Part shown: positions 1-6,487 of the stretch, piece by piece | Numbering within the stretch: the first letter of the stretch is position 1 | How the letters are laid out: every line of letters starts with the position of its first letter | DNA from: an uncultured Lachnospiraceae bacterium | Lineage (GTDB): Bacteria; Bacillota; Clostridia; Lachnospirales; Lachnospiraceae | DNA: 6,902 bases | Direction of reading: 5' to 3' | Assembly (NCBI GenBank): GCA_947174985.1 | Contig: CAMWLB010000164.1 | Span: 1-6,902, forward strand | The notes under the pieces: generated by a model | What the model was told of the DNA's origin: nothing | The model's database searches: none | The model's input: only the letters and a program-made list of their open reading frames with translations | Program-made: the position numbers and the translations under genes

Positions 1-20
1 GTATAATATGATTAGAAAAT

Positions 21-73
21 AGAATTTTCACACAATTTTCTGCTATATCTTTACAAATTAATATGAAAATTCT
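21..73. repeat. 10-bp inverted repeat upstream of the promoter
   Basis: AGAATTTTCA at 21-30 is exactly repeated in inverted orientation as TGAAAATTCT at 64-73. The arms are 33 nt apart, about 43 bp centre to centre, or roughly four helical turns. A second direct copy of the core AATTTTC lies at 34-40, 11 bp (one turn) after the copy at 23-29. The right arm abuts the candidate -35 box at 74-79. This could be the binding site of an activator or repressor. The region is very AT-rich, so chance is a real alternative. Confidence 0.35.
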
Positions 74-101
74 TTGAAATTTTGCTTTACAAACATATAA
101 T
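74..101 (+). promoter_or_regulatory. Candidate sigma-A promoter P1 of the transport operon
   Basis: TTGAAA at 74-79 (5 of 6 to TTGACA) and a perfect TATAAT at 96-101 are separated by 16 bp. Transcription would begin near 108, giving a leader of about 55 nt before the binding-protein gene. It overlaps a second candidate promoter at 86-114, and sequence alone does not decide which is used. Confidence 0.6.
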
Positions 102-114
102 GGTATGTTATTAT
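86..114 (+). promoter_or_regulatory. Candidate overlapping promoter P2
   Basis: TTTACA at 86-91 and TATTAT at 109-114 each match the sigma-A consensus at 5 of 6 positions, with an ideal 17-bp spacer. Transcription would start near 121, just in front of the operator-like element at 127-140. It is an alternative or partner to the promoter at 74-101. Confidence 0.45.
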
Positions 115-126
115 TTAACCAAGGTG

Positions 127-140
127 TGAAAGCACTTACA
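127..140 (+). promoter_or_regulatory. cre-like / LacI-family operator candidate
   Basis: TGAAAGCACTTACA agrees with the catabolite-responsive element consensus TGWAARCGYTWWCA at 13 of 14 positions; the one deviation is A instead of G in the central CG. It is a near-palindrome, TGAAAG-CA-CTTACA, as expected for LacI-family regulators including CcpA. It lies downstream of both candidate transcription starts and 22 bp before the first gene, so a bound protein would act as a block to initiation or elongation. Repression by a preferred sugar, or by a local LacI-type regulator, is inferred. Confidence 0.5.
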
Positions 141-162
141 TAAAATGTTTTAGGAGGTAGTT

Positions 163-1746
163 ATGAAAAAAAAGTTTATTGCAATGCTTTTGGCAGCTAC
201 CATGGTATTCTCCTTAGCGGGATGTGGTGACAATGCCAATGACGACAACAAGGGCGGTAGCAGTACTCCGGCCTCTGACACAACACCGGCAGACAATAAT
301 GGCGGACAGGATGAGTCAACACCGGAACCGGTAGCAGATGAGGTAGAAAAGCCTTCAGAGATCACTATCTTAGTTGACGGTACTGTATTTACAGAGCCGA
401 ATGGGCGTGATCAGTTTATTGCAAAGCTCGAGGAGTTAACCGGTATTAAGATTAATGTAATCCAGCCTGACCATGACGCTTACTACGACAATGTAGGACA
501 GATTATCGCAGGAGGCGACTGGCCGGATGTTATGATTCTCTCTAGTACCTACTACTCAGGCTACGCAGCAGAAGGTGTGCTTTGGGATATGACGGAAGCA
601 TGGGAGAATTCCGAGCTGAAGCAGAGACAGCTTGCTTATGATGGCGCAGGCGTTGTGGAAGGTGTAAAGATTGACGGGCATCTGTACGGCATGCCGGCAG
701 CACGTGGTAACGGCTGTGTTACCTACGTAAAGCAGGCTTGGCTTGACCAGTACAATGATGGCAAGGTTCCGACCAACTATGCAGAGTACTCTGAGATGTG
801 CGCAAACTTTGTTGCAAACGGCAAGTATGCAGTTTCTGCAGCAGGTTTTATAGGCAGTGAGGCTCCTTATATCAACTATCTGCCTGAGTTCTATCAGGAT
901 GCATATCCCAGCTTCTACCAGAAAGAAGATGGTACATGGGTAGACGGATTTACTGAGGATTCCATGAAGGAAGCTCTTCAGAGACTGGCTGACGCTTATG
1001 CAGCAGGCTGGATTGACCCGACCACTCTTACCAATGGTACAAAGGACTGCCGTAACAAATTCTATAGTGATGATTTCGGCGTATTTACCTACTGGGCAGG
1101 TACATGGGCAACCAATTTAAAGACGAACCTTGAAAATAACGGTCTTGATTCTGAACTGGTAGCACTTCCTCCCATCGCAGAGGTTGGCGCATACCTTGAC
1201 CGTATTCCTCCCGTATGGTGTATTTCTTCTACCTGCAAGAATCCGGAAGGCGTGTTCAAATACTTCATAGAAACAATGCAGGATGGTGGCGATGTACAGT
1301 TCCTGTGGACTTATGGTGTAGAAGGTGTTCACTGGTCAACAGCAGCAGAAACCCTGTATGAAGGTACGGAAACAGAGAAGGTTTATCAGGAAGGTGAGTT
1401 CCACGGACTTGACAACCTTGAGAATCCTGGTACGCAGTATACAAAGGCTCACATCGACCCGGCTTTAGCATTGGTTGACCTGGCAAATGACCCGGCAGAT
1501 GAGAGCAGGGCAGCAGAGAATCTTGCTTCTGCAACCTTGTTTGCACAGAACAGTAAGCTGGCAGTTCTGGTTCCGACCACTGACGAGATGAGCCAGTACA
1601 ACGGCGATTTGACAACCTTGAAGAATGGTCTGATTGCAAAAGTAATCATGGGCGAGATATCAATTGATGATGCATACGCACAGTTTGAATCAGACGGTGG
1701 TGCAGGTTGGTCCCAGATGATTGTTGATTCTTTGAACAACAGATAA
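163..1746 (+). CDS. Extracellular sugar-binding lipoprotein of an ABC importer (LplA/YtcQ type)
   Basis: This is the substrate-capturing subunit of a carbohydrate ABC importer, anchored outside the membrane by lipid. Residues 1-20 form a signal peptide with lysines 2-4, a hydrophobic core and the lipobox LAGC, so Cys21 is the predicted lipidated residue. A flexible, acidic, Ser/Thr/Pro/Asn-rich linker runs to about residue 60. The rest is a family 1 solute-binding domain, with the family-typical segments ELTGIKINV and GGDWPDVMIL near its start. At 527 residues it has the size of the large LplA/YtcQ/YesO group, which binds complex oligosaccharides. AGGAGG at 152-157, 5 nt before the ATG, fixes the start. 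It is the first gene of the cluster and is followed by both permeases. The substrate cannot be read from the sequence; the downstream esterase and GH43 enzyme suggest acetylated plant cell-wall oligosaccharides. Confidence 0.93.
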   Translation: MKKKFIAMLLAATMVFSLAGCGDNANDDNKGGSSTPASDTTPADNNGGQDESTPEPVADEVEKPSEITILVDGTVFTEPNGRDQFIAKLEELTGIKINVIQPDHDAYYDNVGQIIAGGDWPDVMILSSTYYSGYAAEGVLWDMTEAWENSELKQRQLAYDGAGVVEGVKIDGHLYGMPAARGNGCVTYVKQAWLDQYNDGKVPTNYAEYSEMCANFVANGKYAVSAAGFIGSEAPYINYLPEFYQDAYPSFYQKEDGTWVDGFTEDSMKEALQRLADAYAAGWIDPTTLTNGTKDCRNKFYSDDFGVFTYWAGTWATNLKTNLENNGLDSELVALPPIAEVGAYLDRIPPVWCISSTCKNPEGVFKYFIETMQDGGDVQFLWTYGVEGVHWSTAAETLYEGTETEKVYQEGEFHGLDNLENPGTQYTKAHIDPALALVDLANDPADESRAAENLASATLFAQNSKLAVLVPTTDEMSQYNGDLTTLKNGLIAKVIMGEISIDDAYAQFESDGGAGWSQMIVDSLNNR

Positions 1747-1769
1747 GAACAATTGTACTTTTTTGAGAA

Positions 1770-1814
1770 ATGAATAAGTGGAGCCATGTTTTGGCATGGC
1801 TCCACGTAATTCAT
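1770..1814 (+). other. Long intercistronic hairpin between binding protein and permeases
   Basis: A perfect 11-bp stem (1778-1788 with 1795-1805, 6-nt loop TTTTGG) is extended, after a small internal loop, by a further 6 bp (ATGAAT 1770-1775 with ATTCAT 1809-1814). No T-run follows the 3' arm, so a standard Rho-independent terminator is unlikely. Such hairpins between a binding-protein gene and its permeases commonly protect the upstream mRNA from 3' decay or mark a cleavage site, so that the binding protein is made in excess. That role is inferred here. Partial termination is an alternative. Confidence 0.7.
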
Positions 1815-1855
1815 AGTAGAAGATAATTTAGTCTGGTTGAAGAGGAAGAATGTAT

Positions 1856-2812
1856 ATGAAGAATAGTAAAAAACAAAAATCGGTTAAGTCCCATAAACCA
1901 CTGGGAGTGCGTATCAACAGATATAAGGGCTTTTACATCATGTTTCTTCCCGTATTTGTTTTTGCCATTATATTCTGTTATCTGCCGATGCTCGGCATTC
2001 GGTACGCATTTACAAACTATAATGGTATCAAGGCGCCGACCTTTACCGCATTTGCAAACTTTAAAAGAATGTTTTCGATGCCTGGTTTCTGGAGCGCTTT
2101 TACCAATACCTTGCAAATCAGTATTATCAAATTGGTTTTGACAACTTTTATTGCAGTTGTTGTTTCCATTTTCTTAAATGAAATATTTAATCTGCGCTTT
2201 AAAAAAGTGGTGCAGACAATTATCTATTTGCCACACTTTTTGTCATGGGTTGTTACTGCTTCCCTGTTTTCCTTGATTTTGGCTCCTACTGCACAGGGTC
2301 TTGTAAACTCGTTTTTGGTTTCCATCGGTGTGGTGGATTCCAGCAAAATGATTTACTTTTTGGGAAGTTCTAAGTGGTGGCGCGGCGCTTACTACATAAT
2401 CAATATTTGGAAAGAAACCGGTTGGCAGACTGTTATCTTTATGGCGACGCTTGCCGGCTTGAATACGGAACTTTACGAAGCTGCATCCATTGATGGTGCA
2501 GGACGTTGGGGAAAGATGTATTACATCACATTCCCTGCTTTGAAAAATACGATACTGACTGTATTGATTTTGAACCTTGCAAAGGTTATGAACCTGTTTG
2601 AATCCGCGTTCGTGCTGCAGAACGACGCAGTGCTGGATACGGCAAACGTTCTTGAAACCTATATCTACTACCAGAGCTTTAACAGCGGCGCGATTCCGAA
2701 CTATGGGTATACGACCGCAGTTGGTTTGTTTAAGTCATTAGTCGGCTGCGTGCTTGTGCTTGTATGTAACCATCTGAGCAAGAAGGTACGTGAAGGCCGG
2801 GGAATTGTCTAG
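1856..2812 (+). CDS. Carbohydrate ABC transporter permease, LplB type
   Basis: This is one of two membrane subunits forming the sugar channel. It has a basic, Lys-rich cytoplasmic N-terminus and then a first membrane helix at about residues 25-45 (hydrophobic, with PVFVFAIIFCYLP). Further helices match the usual six-helix fold of the MalF/LplB-type (CUT1) permeases. The cytoplasmic EAA loop, which docks the ATPase, is visible as EAASIDGAG from residue 208, followed by a typical WGKMYYITFPALKNTI segment. Two in-frame ATGs lie at 1850 and 1856. The AGAGGA at 1841-1846 is only 3 nt from the first but 9 nt from the second, so 1856 is preferred (318 residues); starting at 1850 adds two residues. 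The next permease begins 15 nt after the stop. No ATPase gene is present nearby. Confidence 0.93.
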   Translation: MKNSKKQKSVKSHKPLGVRINRYKGFYIMFLPVFVFAIIFCYLPMLGIRYAFTNYNGIKAPTFTAFANFKRMFSMPGFWSAFTNTLQISIIKLVLTTFIAVVVSIFLNEIFNLRFKKVVQTIIYLPHFLSWVVTASLFSLILAPTAQGLVNSFLVSIGVVDSSKMIYFLGSSKWWRGAYYIINIWKETGWQTVIFMATLAGLNTELYEAASIDGAGRWGKMYYITFPALKNTILTVLILNLAKVMNLFESAFVLQNDAVLDTANVLETYIYYQSFNSGAIPNYGYTTAVGLFKSLVGCVLVLVCNHLSKKVREGRGIV

Positions 2813-2827
2813 AAGGGAGCGGTAGAT

Positions 2828-3670
2828 ATGAAGAGTAAGAAAAAAATACCGGTATTTTCGATTGTAAACGGTCTTATTTTTATCATTGTATGTTTGGTTA
2901 TTTTGATTCCGCTGTGGAAGGTGCTGGTGGACTCTTTTGACTTAAAGACAGCCTACGGTATGAAAATGTGGCCGGAAAAATTTGGCATTGAGGGATATAT
3001 ACAGATTTTTAAAAATCCCACTTTGTTTCGCGCAATTTTAATTTCGGTGGTTACCACTGTTGTTGGTACGATGCTTGCGCTGACGCTTTCCACACTGGGG
3101 GCATATGTGCTGATTCAGTGGGATATGCCGGGACGTACTTTCTTTGCGAACATGCTGCTCTTTACCATGATTTTTAACGGTGGTATGATTCCTACCTATT
3201 TGGTTTTGAAAGGGCTGCATTTGACCAATACCCTGTGGGTTGTTATTCTGTTCCCTGCGCTCAATGTCTACAATTTAGTGCTGATGAGGAACTTCTTTGA
3301 AGGAATTCCTGCCAGCCTGTATGAGTCGGCGACGCTGGATGGATGTTCTCCCATGCAGACATTCCTTCGGATTGTGCTCCCTATGTCAAAGGCAGCGCTG
3401 GCTTCCATCGGACTGATGTTTGCAGTTTCTTACTGGAATGACTATACGCACTACAAACTGTATATTCTGGATTCCAAGCTCTACAACTTCCAGATGAAGC
3501 TGCGTGGTATGGTTATGGGTAGCGAATTACCTACAGTAGGTGGAAATGCGACGGAGAATACGCTGAAAAATGCAGCGATTATCATTGTTATCATTCCTTT
3601 CATGATTCTGTATCCTTGCTTGCAGAAGTACTTTGTAAAAGGCGTTAACATCGGAGCTGTAAAGGAGTAA
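2828..3670 (+). CDS. Carbohydrate ABC transporter permease, LplC/YtcP type
   Basis: This is the second channel-forming membrane subunit of the importer. Of its 280 residues, a first helix lies at about 10-30 after a short basic N-terminus, and several further hydrophobic helices follow. The EAA loop appears as ESATLDGCSPMQTFLRIVLP from residue 166, with the first Ala of EAA replaced by Ser, a common variant. The C-terminal motif QKYFVKGVNIGAVKE is characteristic of the LplC/YtcP/YesQ (CUT1) group. A purine-rich GAAGGGAG just after the stop of the previous permease gives a good ribosome binding site, so the two permeases are tightly co-translated and presumably form a heterodimer. As in most importers of this group, the ATP-binding subunit is not encoded alongside and is expected to be a shared MsmX-like protein from another locus. 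Confidence 0.93.
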   Translation: MKSKKKIPVFSIVNGLIFIIVCLVILIPLWKVLVDSFDLKTAYGMKMWPEKFGIEGYIQIFKNPTLFRAILISVVTTVVGTMLALTLSTLGAYVLIQWDMPGRTFFANMLLFTMIFNGGMIPTYLVLKGLHLTNTLWVVILFPALNVYNLVLMRNFFEGIPASLYESATLDGCSPMQTFLRIVLPMSKAALASIGLMFAVSYWNDYTHYKLYILDSKLYNFQMKLRGMVMGSELPTVGGNATENTLKNAAIIIVIIPFMILYPCLQKYFVKGVNIGAVKE

Positions 3671-3694
3671 AGTATTGATGGATGGAGGAAGCCG

Positions 3695-4387
3695 ATGGCT
3701 GTAATTTACTGGGCGGGTGATTCCACCGTACAATACAACAGTATACTGACCTATCCGCAGACCGGAATCGGGCAGGTGTTCCACCTGTTTGTAAAGCCGG
3801 AGATTCGGATAGAGAATCATGCAAAAAATGGCAGAAGCACAAAGAGCTTTATGGATGAAGGCAGGTTTTCCGCCATTTCTAATAGGATAGAAGAGGGGGA
3901 TTTCCTCTTTATCCAGTTTGGCCACAACGATGAAAAGAAGCAGGATCCTGCGAGATATACGGAGCCCTTTTCCACCTTTATAGAAAACCTTGAAACGTTT
4001 GCCAATGCGGCAAGGGAAAGAGGGGCTTATCCGGTGTTTATTTCACCGGTTGAGAGAAGGTGTTTTGATGAGGGAGGTATTCTACAAGCAGGGGAACATG
4101 CTGATTATGTTGCGGCAATGAAACAGGCTGCGAAAGCGTTTGATGTGCCTTTGATAGACCTCTGCGCCATGAGCCGCAAGAAGCTTGCGGAGGCAGGAGA
4201 GGAAAAAACAAAGGAATGGTATATGCATTTGCCGGCAGGAAGATATGCTTCCCATCCGGAAGGGCTTACCGACAATACACATTTAAAATATGAAGGCGCA
4301 GTCACTTATGCGGGATGCATTGCAAGAGGTTTAAAGGAGTTGGGGGGCATTTACGGGGGTTTACTGTTAGACGGATTAGACTGTTAA
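3695..4387 (+). CDS. SGNH-type rhamnogalacturonan acetylesterase family (CE12) enzyme, cytoplasmic
   Basis: This enzyme hydrolyses acetyl esters from carbohydrate. In the family this is mainly acetylated galacturonic acid in rhamnogalacturonan-I, and some members act on acetyl-xylan. Visible SGNH blocks are AGDSTVQ with nucleophile Ser10, the oxyanion Gly46 in NHAKNGRSTKSF, Asn78 in FGHNDE, and the Asp193/His196 pair in DNTHLKYEGA. Triad spacing and the 230-residue length closely match the fungal prototype (Ser9, Asp192, His195 in the mature enzyme). There is no signal peptide: the catalytic Ser is already at residue 10. It should therefore work in the cytoplasm on imported oligosaccharides. 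GGAGG at 3684-3688, 6 nt before the ATG, fixes the start. It follows the second permease by 24 nt and is very likely in the same transcript. The substrate could be pectic or xylan-derived. The family is secure; the exact ester is not. Confidence 0.88.
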   Translation: MAVIYWAGDSTVQYNSILTYPQTGIGQVFHLFVKPEIRIENHAKNGRSTKSFMDEGRFSAISNRIEEGDFLFIQFGHNDEKKQDPARYTEPFSTFIENLETFANAARERGAYPVFISPVERRCFDEGGILQAGEHADYVAAMKQAAKAFDVPLIDLCAMSRKKLAEAGEEKTKEWYMHLPAGRYASHPEGLTDNTHLKYEGAVTYAGCIARGLKELGGIYGGLLLDGLDC

Positions 4388-4395
4388 AGGTGCAC

Positions 4396-4425
4396 TTATC
4401 AAACTCTCAACGACTAAATTATATT
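4396..4425 (+). promoter_or_regulatory. Weak candidate promoter for the ankyrin-GH43 gene
   Basis: TTATCA at 4396-4401 (4 of 6) and TATATT at 4420-4425 (5 of 6) are separated by 18 bp. Transcription would start near 4432, inside the left arm of the hairpin at 4426-4458. A transcript from here would therefore carry only a broken hairpin and escape termination. The -35 match is poor and the region is AT-rich, so this is tentative. Confidence 0.3.
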
Positions 4426-4458
4426 AAAACAGCCACCGGCTTGTCCGGTGGTTGTTTT
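4426..4458 (+). terminator. Terminator-like hairpin between the esterase and GH43 genes
   Basis: AAAACAGCCACCGG (4426-4439) pairs with CCGGTGGTTGTTTT (4445-4458) over 14 bp, with a single G-U wobble and a 5-nt loop CTTGT. The outer A/T-rich part supplies a short U-tract (TTGTTTT), and the matching A-run could let it work in both directions. The U-run is short and broken by G, so termination may be partial. The next gene starts only 16 nt after the hairpin, so the element may act as an attenuator that lowers GH43 expression relative to the transporter. Confidence 0.7.
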
Positions 4459-4460
4459 GC

Positions 4461-4477
4461 AAAGAGGAGCTAAATTG
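4461..4477 (+). promoter_or_regulatory. Ribosome binding site and TTG start of the ankyrin-GH43 gene
   Basis: AAAGAGGAG at 4461-4469 lies 5 nt before TTG at 4475-4477. An alternative in-frame GTG at 4448 sits inside the right arm of the terminator-like hairpin and has no Shine-Dalgarno sequence, so it is rejected as the start. No in-frame ATG occurs before 4585, which would delete about the first 36 residues and break the repeat domain. Confidence 0.75.
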
Positions 4478-6412
4478 AAATCAGAAATAGAAAAAGCGAT
4501 TTTGGAAGAAAATTTACCCGAGGTGGAAAGACTGCTTGTAGAAAATCCGCCCATTGTGGATACTGTCAGCGAAGATGGGCTGCCTATGAGTTTTGTGGCG
4601 GCAGGAACAGGCAATCTTGAGGTTGTAAAATATATTGTAGAATATTCCCGTGCCAGTATGAATGTCACGGATAAAAAACATAGAAATATTCTGCACTATG
4701 GAACCATGTCCGGCAATCCGGCGCTGGTTCGTTATCTGGTGGAGAGAGTGGGTATGTCTCCCGTATCGGGGGACTGCGATTTGATAACGCCCTATGATAT
4801 TGCTCATCAGAGCGGTTTTAAAGAAATAGAAGCCCTTTTTGAAAAGGTGACCGGCTTTGCCTATGCAGAAGCCTACCGGAATCCCATCCGCACAGGCTTT
4901 TACCCCGATCCGTCCATCGTCAGGGTCGGCGATGACTATTATATGGTGAATTCGTCTTTTATCTTTTTCCCCTGTATTCCGATTTCCCATTCTAGAGATT
5001 TGATTCACTGGAAGATTATCGGTTATGCCATTACCAATCCCGAGTGGGCACGTCTGGATGAACTGGAGGGGGGCAGGGGCTATTGGGCGCCTGATATTTC
5101 TTATTATAAAGGAAGATTCTATATCTGTGCCACTTACCGGCTCAATGATACGGGTACGATTTACAGAAAACAGATGGTAGTTTCCTCGGATAAACCGGAG
5201 GGGCCTTACAGTGAGCCTGTTTTTCTGGACGAGGATGGCATTGACCCGTCTATTTTTACCGATGATGACGGAAAACGGTATATGCTTTTAAACCGCGGCG
5301 CAAGAATTTTTGAAATCAGTGAAAATGCTGACAGGCAAATCGGCCCGGCAACGCTTTTGTTTTATGGCGATCAGAAGAGAGCACCGGAGGGACCGCATCT
5401 GTTAAAGAAAGACGGATATTATTATTTGTTTGAAGCAGAAGGAGGCACCGGAGCGGGGCACAGAATTACGGTATCCCGTTCCCGCGAATTGTTCGGCGTA
5501 TATGAACCCTGTCCGTACAATCCCATTATGCGGCAGAATGATGAAACAGCTCCGATACAGCGCTGCGGACACGGCAAGCCGGTGCAGACACCGGATGGCT
5601 GGTACATGGTCTATCTGTGCGGGCGTATGGTGGACGGCGCATACAGCATTTTGGGCAGGGAAACCGCACTTGACCCGATTACATGGACTGCGGACGGATG
5701 GCCGATTGTCAACAATTTAAAAGGTCCCAGTGTGCTGCAGCGGAAACCGGCTCTGGAGTGTGGAAAAGAACCGGAAGAACAGGAGCCGACGGACGGAGAC
5801 GCTCTGATGGAAAATCTCTTTGGAACGGGAGACGAACTGGCGCTGGAATGGGTGACACCCAGACCGTCCGAGAAAAATGGAGTGCAGGTAAAAGGAGGCG
5901 TTCTTTCTCTACGGGGGAGCAGACTGCCGTTAAGCGATGTGGGCGCAAGAAATATACTGCTCCGCAGGCAGGAACATTTTCATTTTACAGCCAGTGTACG
6001 TATGCTGTCATTGCCGGTTCATGATGGGCAGGAGGCAGGACTGATTTGTTATTACGATGAAAATACATGGGTTTCCTGTGGTCTTATCAGGGAGCAGGAG
6101 AAGCTGTATATGCAGATAAAGGAGCATATTGGCGACGACGATGTAATTCACGGGAAAAGACTTCTTTCCTGTGAACCGCAGACAATAGAGTTTGTGGTAA
6201 AGACCAGAGGACTTGAAAGAACCTTTTATACGAAAGTGGGCAGTGGGGAGATAGAAGAGATCGCAGCTTTAAAGAATGTTTATTATCTGTGCGACGAAGG
6301 ACTGAAACGCGGAAAACGCTTTACCGGTGCCATGCTGGGTGTTTTTGCCTATGCCGGTTTGCAGGATTTTGCTGCGGATTTTTCAGATTTTACGTATATT
6401 CCTGAAAGATAG
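4475..6412 (+). CDS. Ankyrin-repeat / GH43 glycosidase fusion (beta-xylosidase or alpha-L-arabinofuranosidase type)
   Basis: The protein has 645 residues from the TTG start, three parts and no signal peptide, so it is predicted to be cytoplasmic. Residues 1-127 look like about four ankyrin-like helical repeats, for example GNLEVVKYIVE, GNPALVRYLVE and TPYDIAHQSGFKEIEALFE. Residues ~135-450 are a five-bladed GH43 domain that starts with NPIRTGFYPDPSI. The expected catalytic residues are present: Asp145 (general base, in YPDPS), Asp257 (pKa modulator, in GIDPSI) and Glu305 (general acid, in APEGPHL). They are supported by GYWAPDISYY, FEAEGGT and LCGRMVDGAYSILGRETA. Residues ~450-645 resemble the XynB-type C-terminal beta-sandwich, with EAGLICYYDENTW at 520-532. 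It would remove terminal arabinose, xylose or a related sugar from imported oligosaccharides; substrate is not decidable from sequence. The usual family enzyme lacks the ankyrin part, whose role is unknown. Reading is continuous, with no sign of a frameshift. Confidence 0.88.
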   Translation: MKSEIEKAILEENLPEVERLLVENPPIVDTVSEDGLPMSFVAAGTGNLEVVKYIVEYSRASMNVTDKKHRNILHYGTMSGNPALVRYLVERVGMSPVSGDCDLITPYDIAHQSGFKEIEALFEKVTGFAYAEAYRNPIRTGFYPDPSIVRVGDDYYMVNSSFIFFPCIPISHSRDLIHWKIIGYAITNPEWARLDELEGGRGYWAPDISYYKGRFYICATYRLNDTGTIYRKQMVVSSDKPEGPYSEPVFLDEDGIDPSIFTDDDGKRYMLLNRGARIFEISENADRQIGPATLLFYGDQKRAPEGPHLLKKDGYYYLFEAEGGTGAGHRITVSRSRELFGVYEPCPYNPIMRQNDETAPIQRCGHGKPVQTPDGWYMVYLCGRMVDGAYSILGRETALDPITWTADGWPIVNNLKGPSVLQRKPALECGKEPEEQEPTDGDALMENLFGTGDELALEWVTPRPSEKNGVQVKGGVLSLRGSRLPLSDVGARNILLRRQEHFHFTASVRMLSLPVHDGQEAGLICYYDENTWVSCGLIREQEKLYMQIKEHIGDDDVIHGKRLLSCEPQTIEFVVKTRGLERTFYTKVGSGEIEEIAALKNVYYLCDEGLKRGKRFTGAMLGVFAYAGLQDFAADFSDFTYIPER

Positions 6413-6487
6413 CGACACAAGAGATTTGCTGAAAAACAAAGCGTTACAGGCGGTGGCACAAATATGCAAAAAATTACGAAAAATATG
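6413..6487. other. Non-coding gap after the GH43 gene, no clear terminator
   Basis: This is AT-rich spacer between the GH43 stop codon and the tRNA promoter. No stable GC-rich hairpin followed by a T-run is visible, so sugar-operon transcripts may run into the tRNA genes or end by Rho or tRNA processing. No open reading frame is supported here. Confidence 0.5.

Noticed and set aside
1265..1814. Overlapping minus-strand open frames under the end of the binding-protein gene
   Set aside because: They are antisense to a clear family member with no credible family features of their own.
1770..1814. Rho-independent terminator after the binding-protein gene
   Set aside because: The stem is strong but no T-run follows, and the permeases have no clear promoter of their own downstream of it. 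A stabilising or processing hairpin fits better.
4448..4474. GTG at 4448 as the start of the ankyrin-GH43 gene
   Set aside because: It lies inside the right arm of the hairpin and has no ribosome binding site. TTG at 4475 has AAAGAGGAG 5 nt upstream, and the extra nine residues do not look like part of the repeat domain.
4514..5008. 164-residue open frame on the minus strand
   Set aside because: It lies wholly opposite the conserved ankyrin and GH43 coding sequence, shows no recognisable domain, and is a shadow of the plus-strand gene.
5430..6024. Two open frames on the plus strand inside the GH43 gene (5430-5720, 5683-6024)
   Set aside because: They are in another frame within the GH43 coding sequence, with low-complexity Arg/Gly-rich translations and no supporting motifs.
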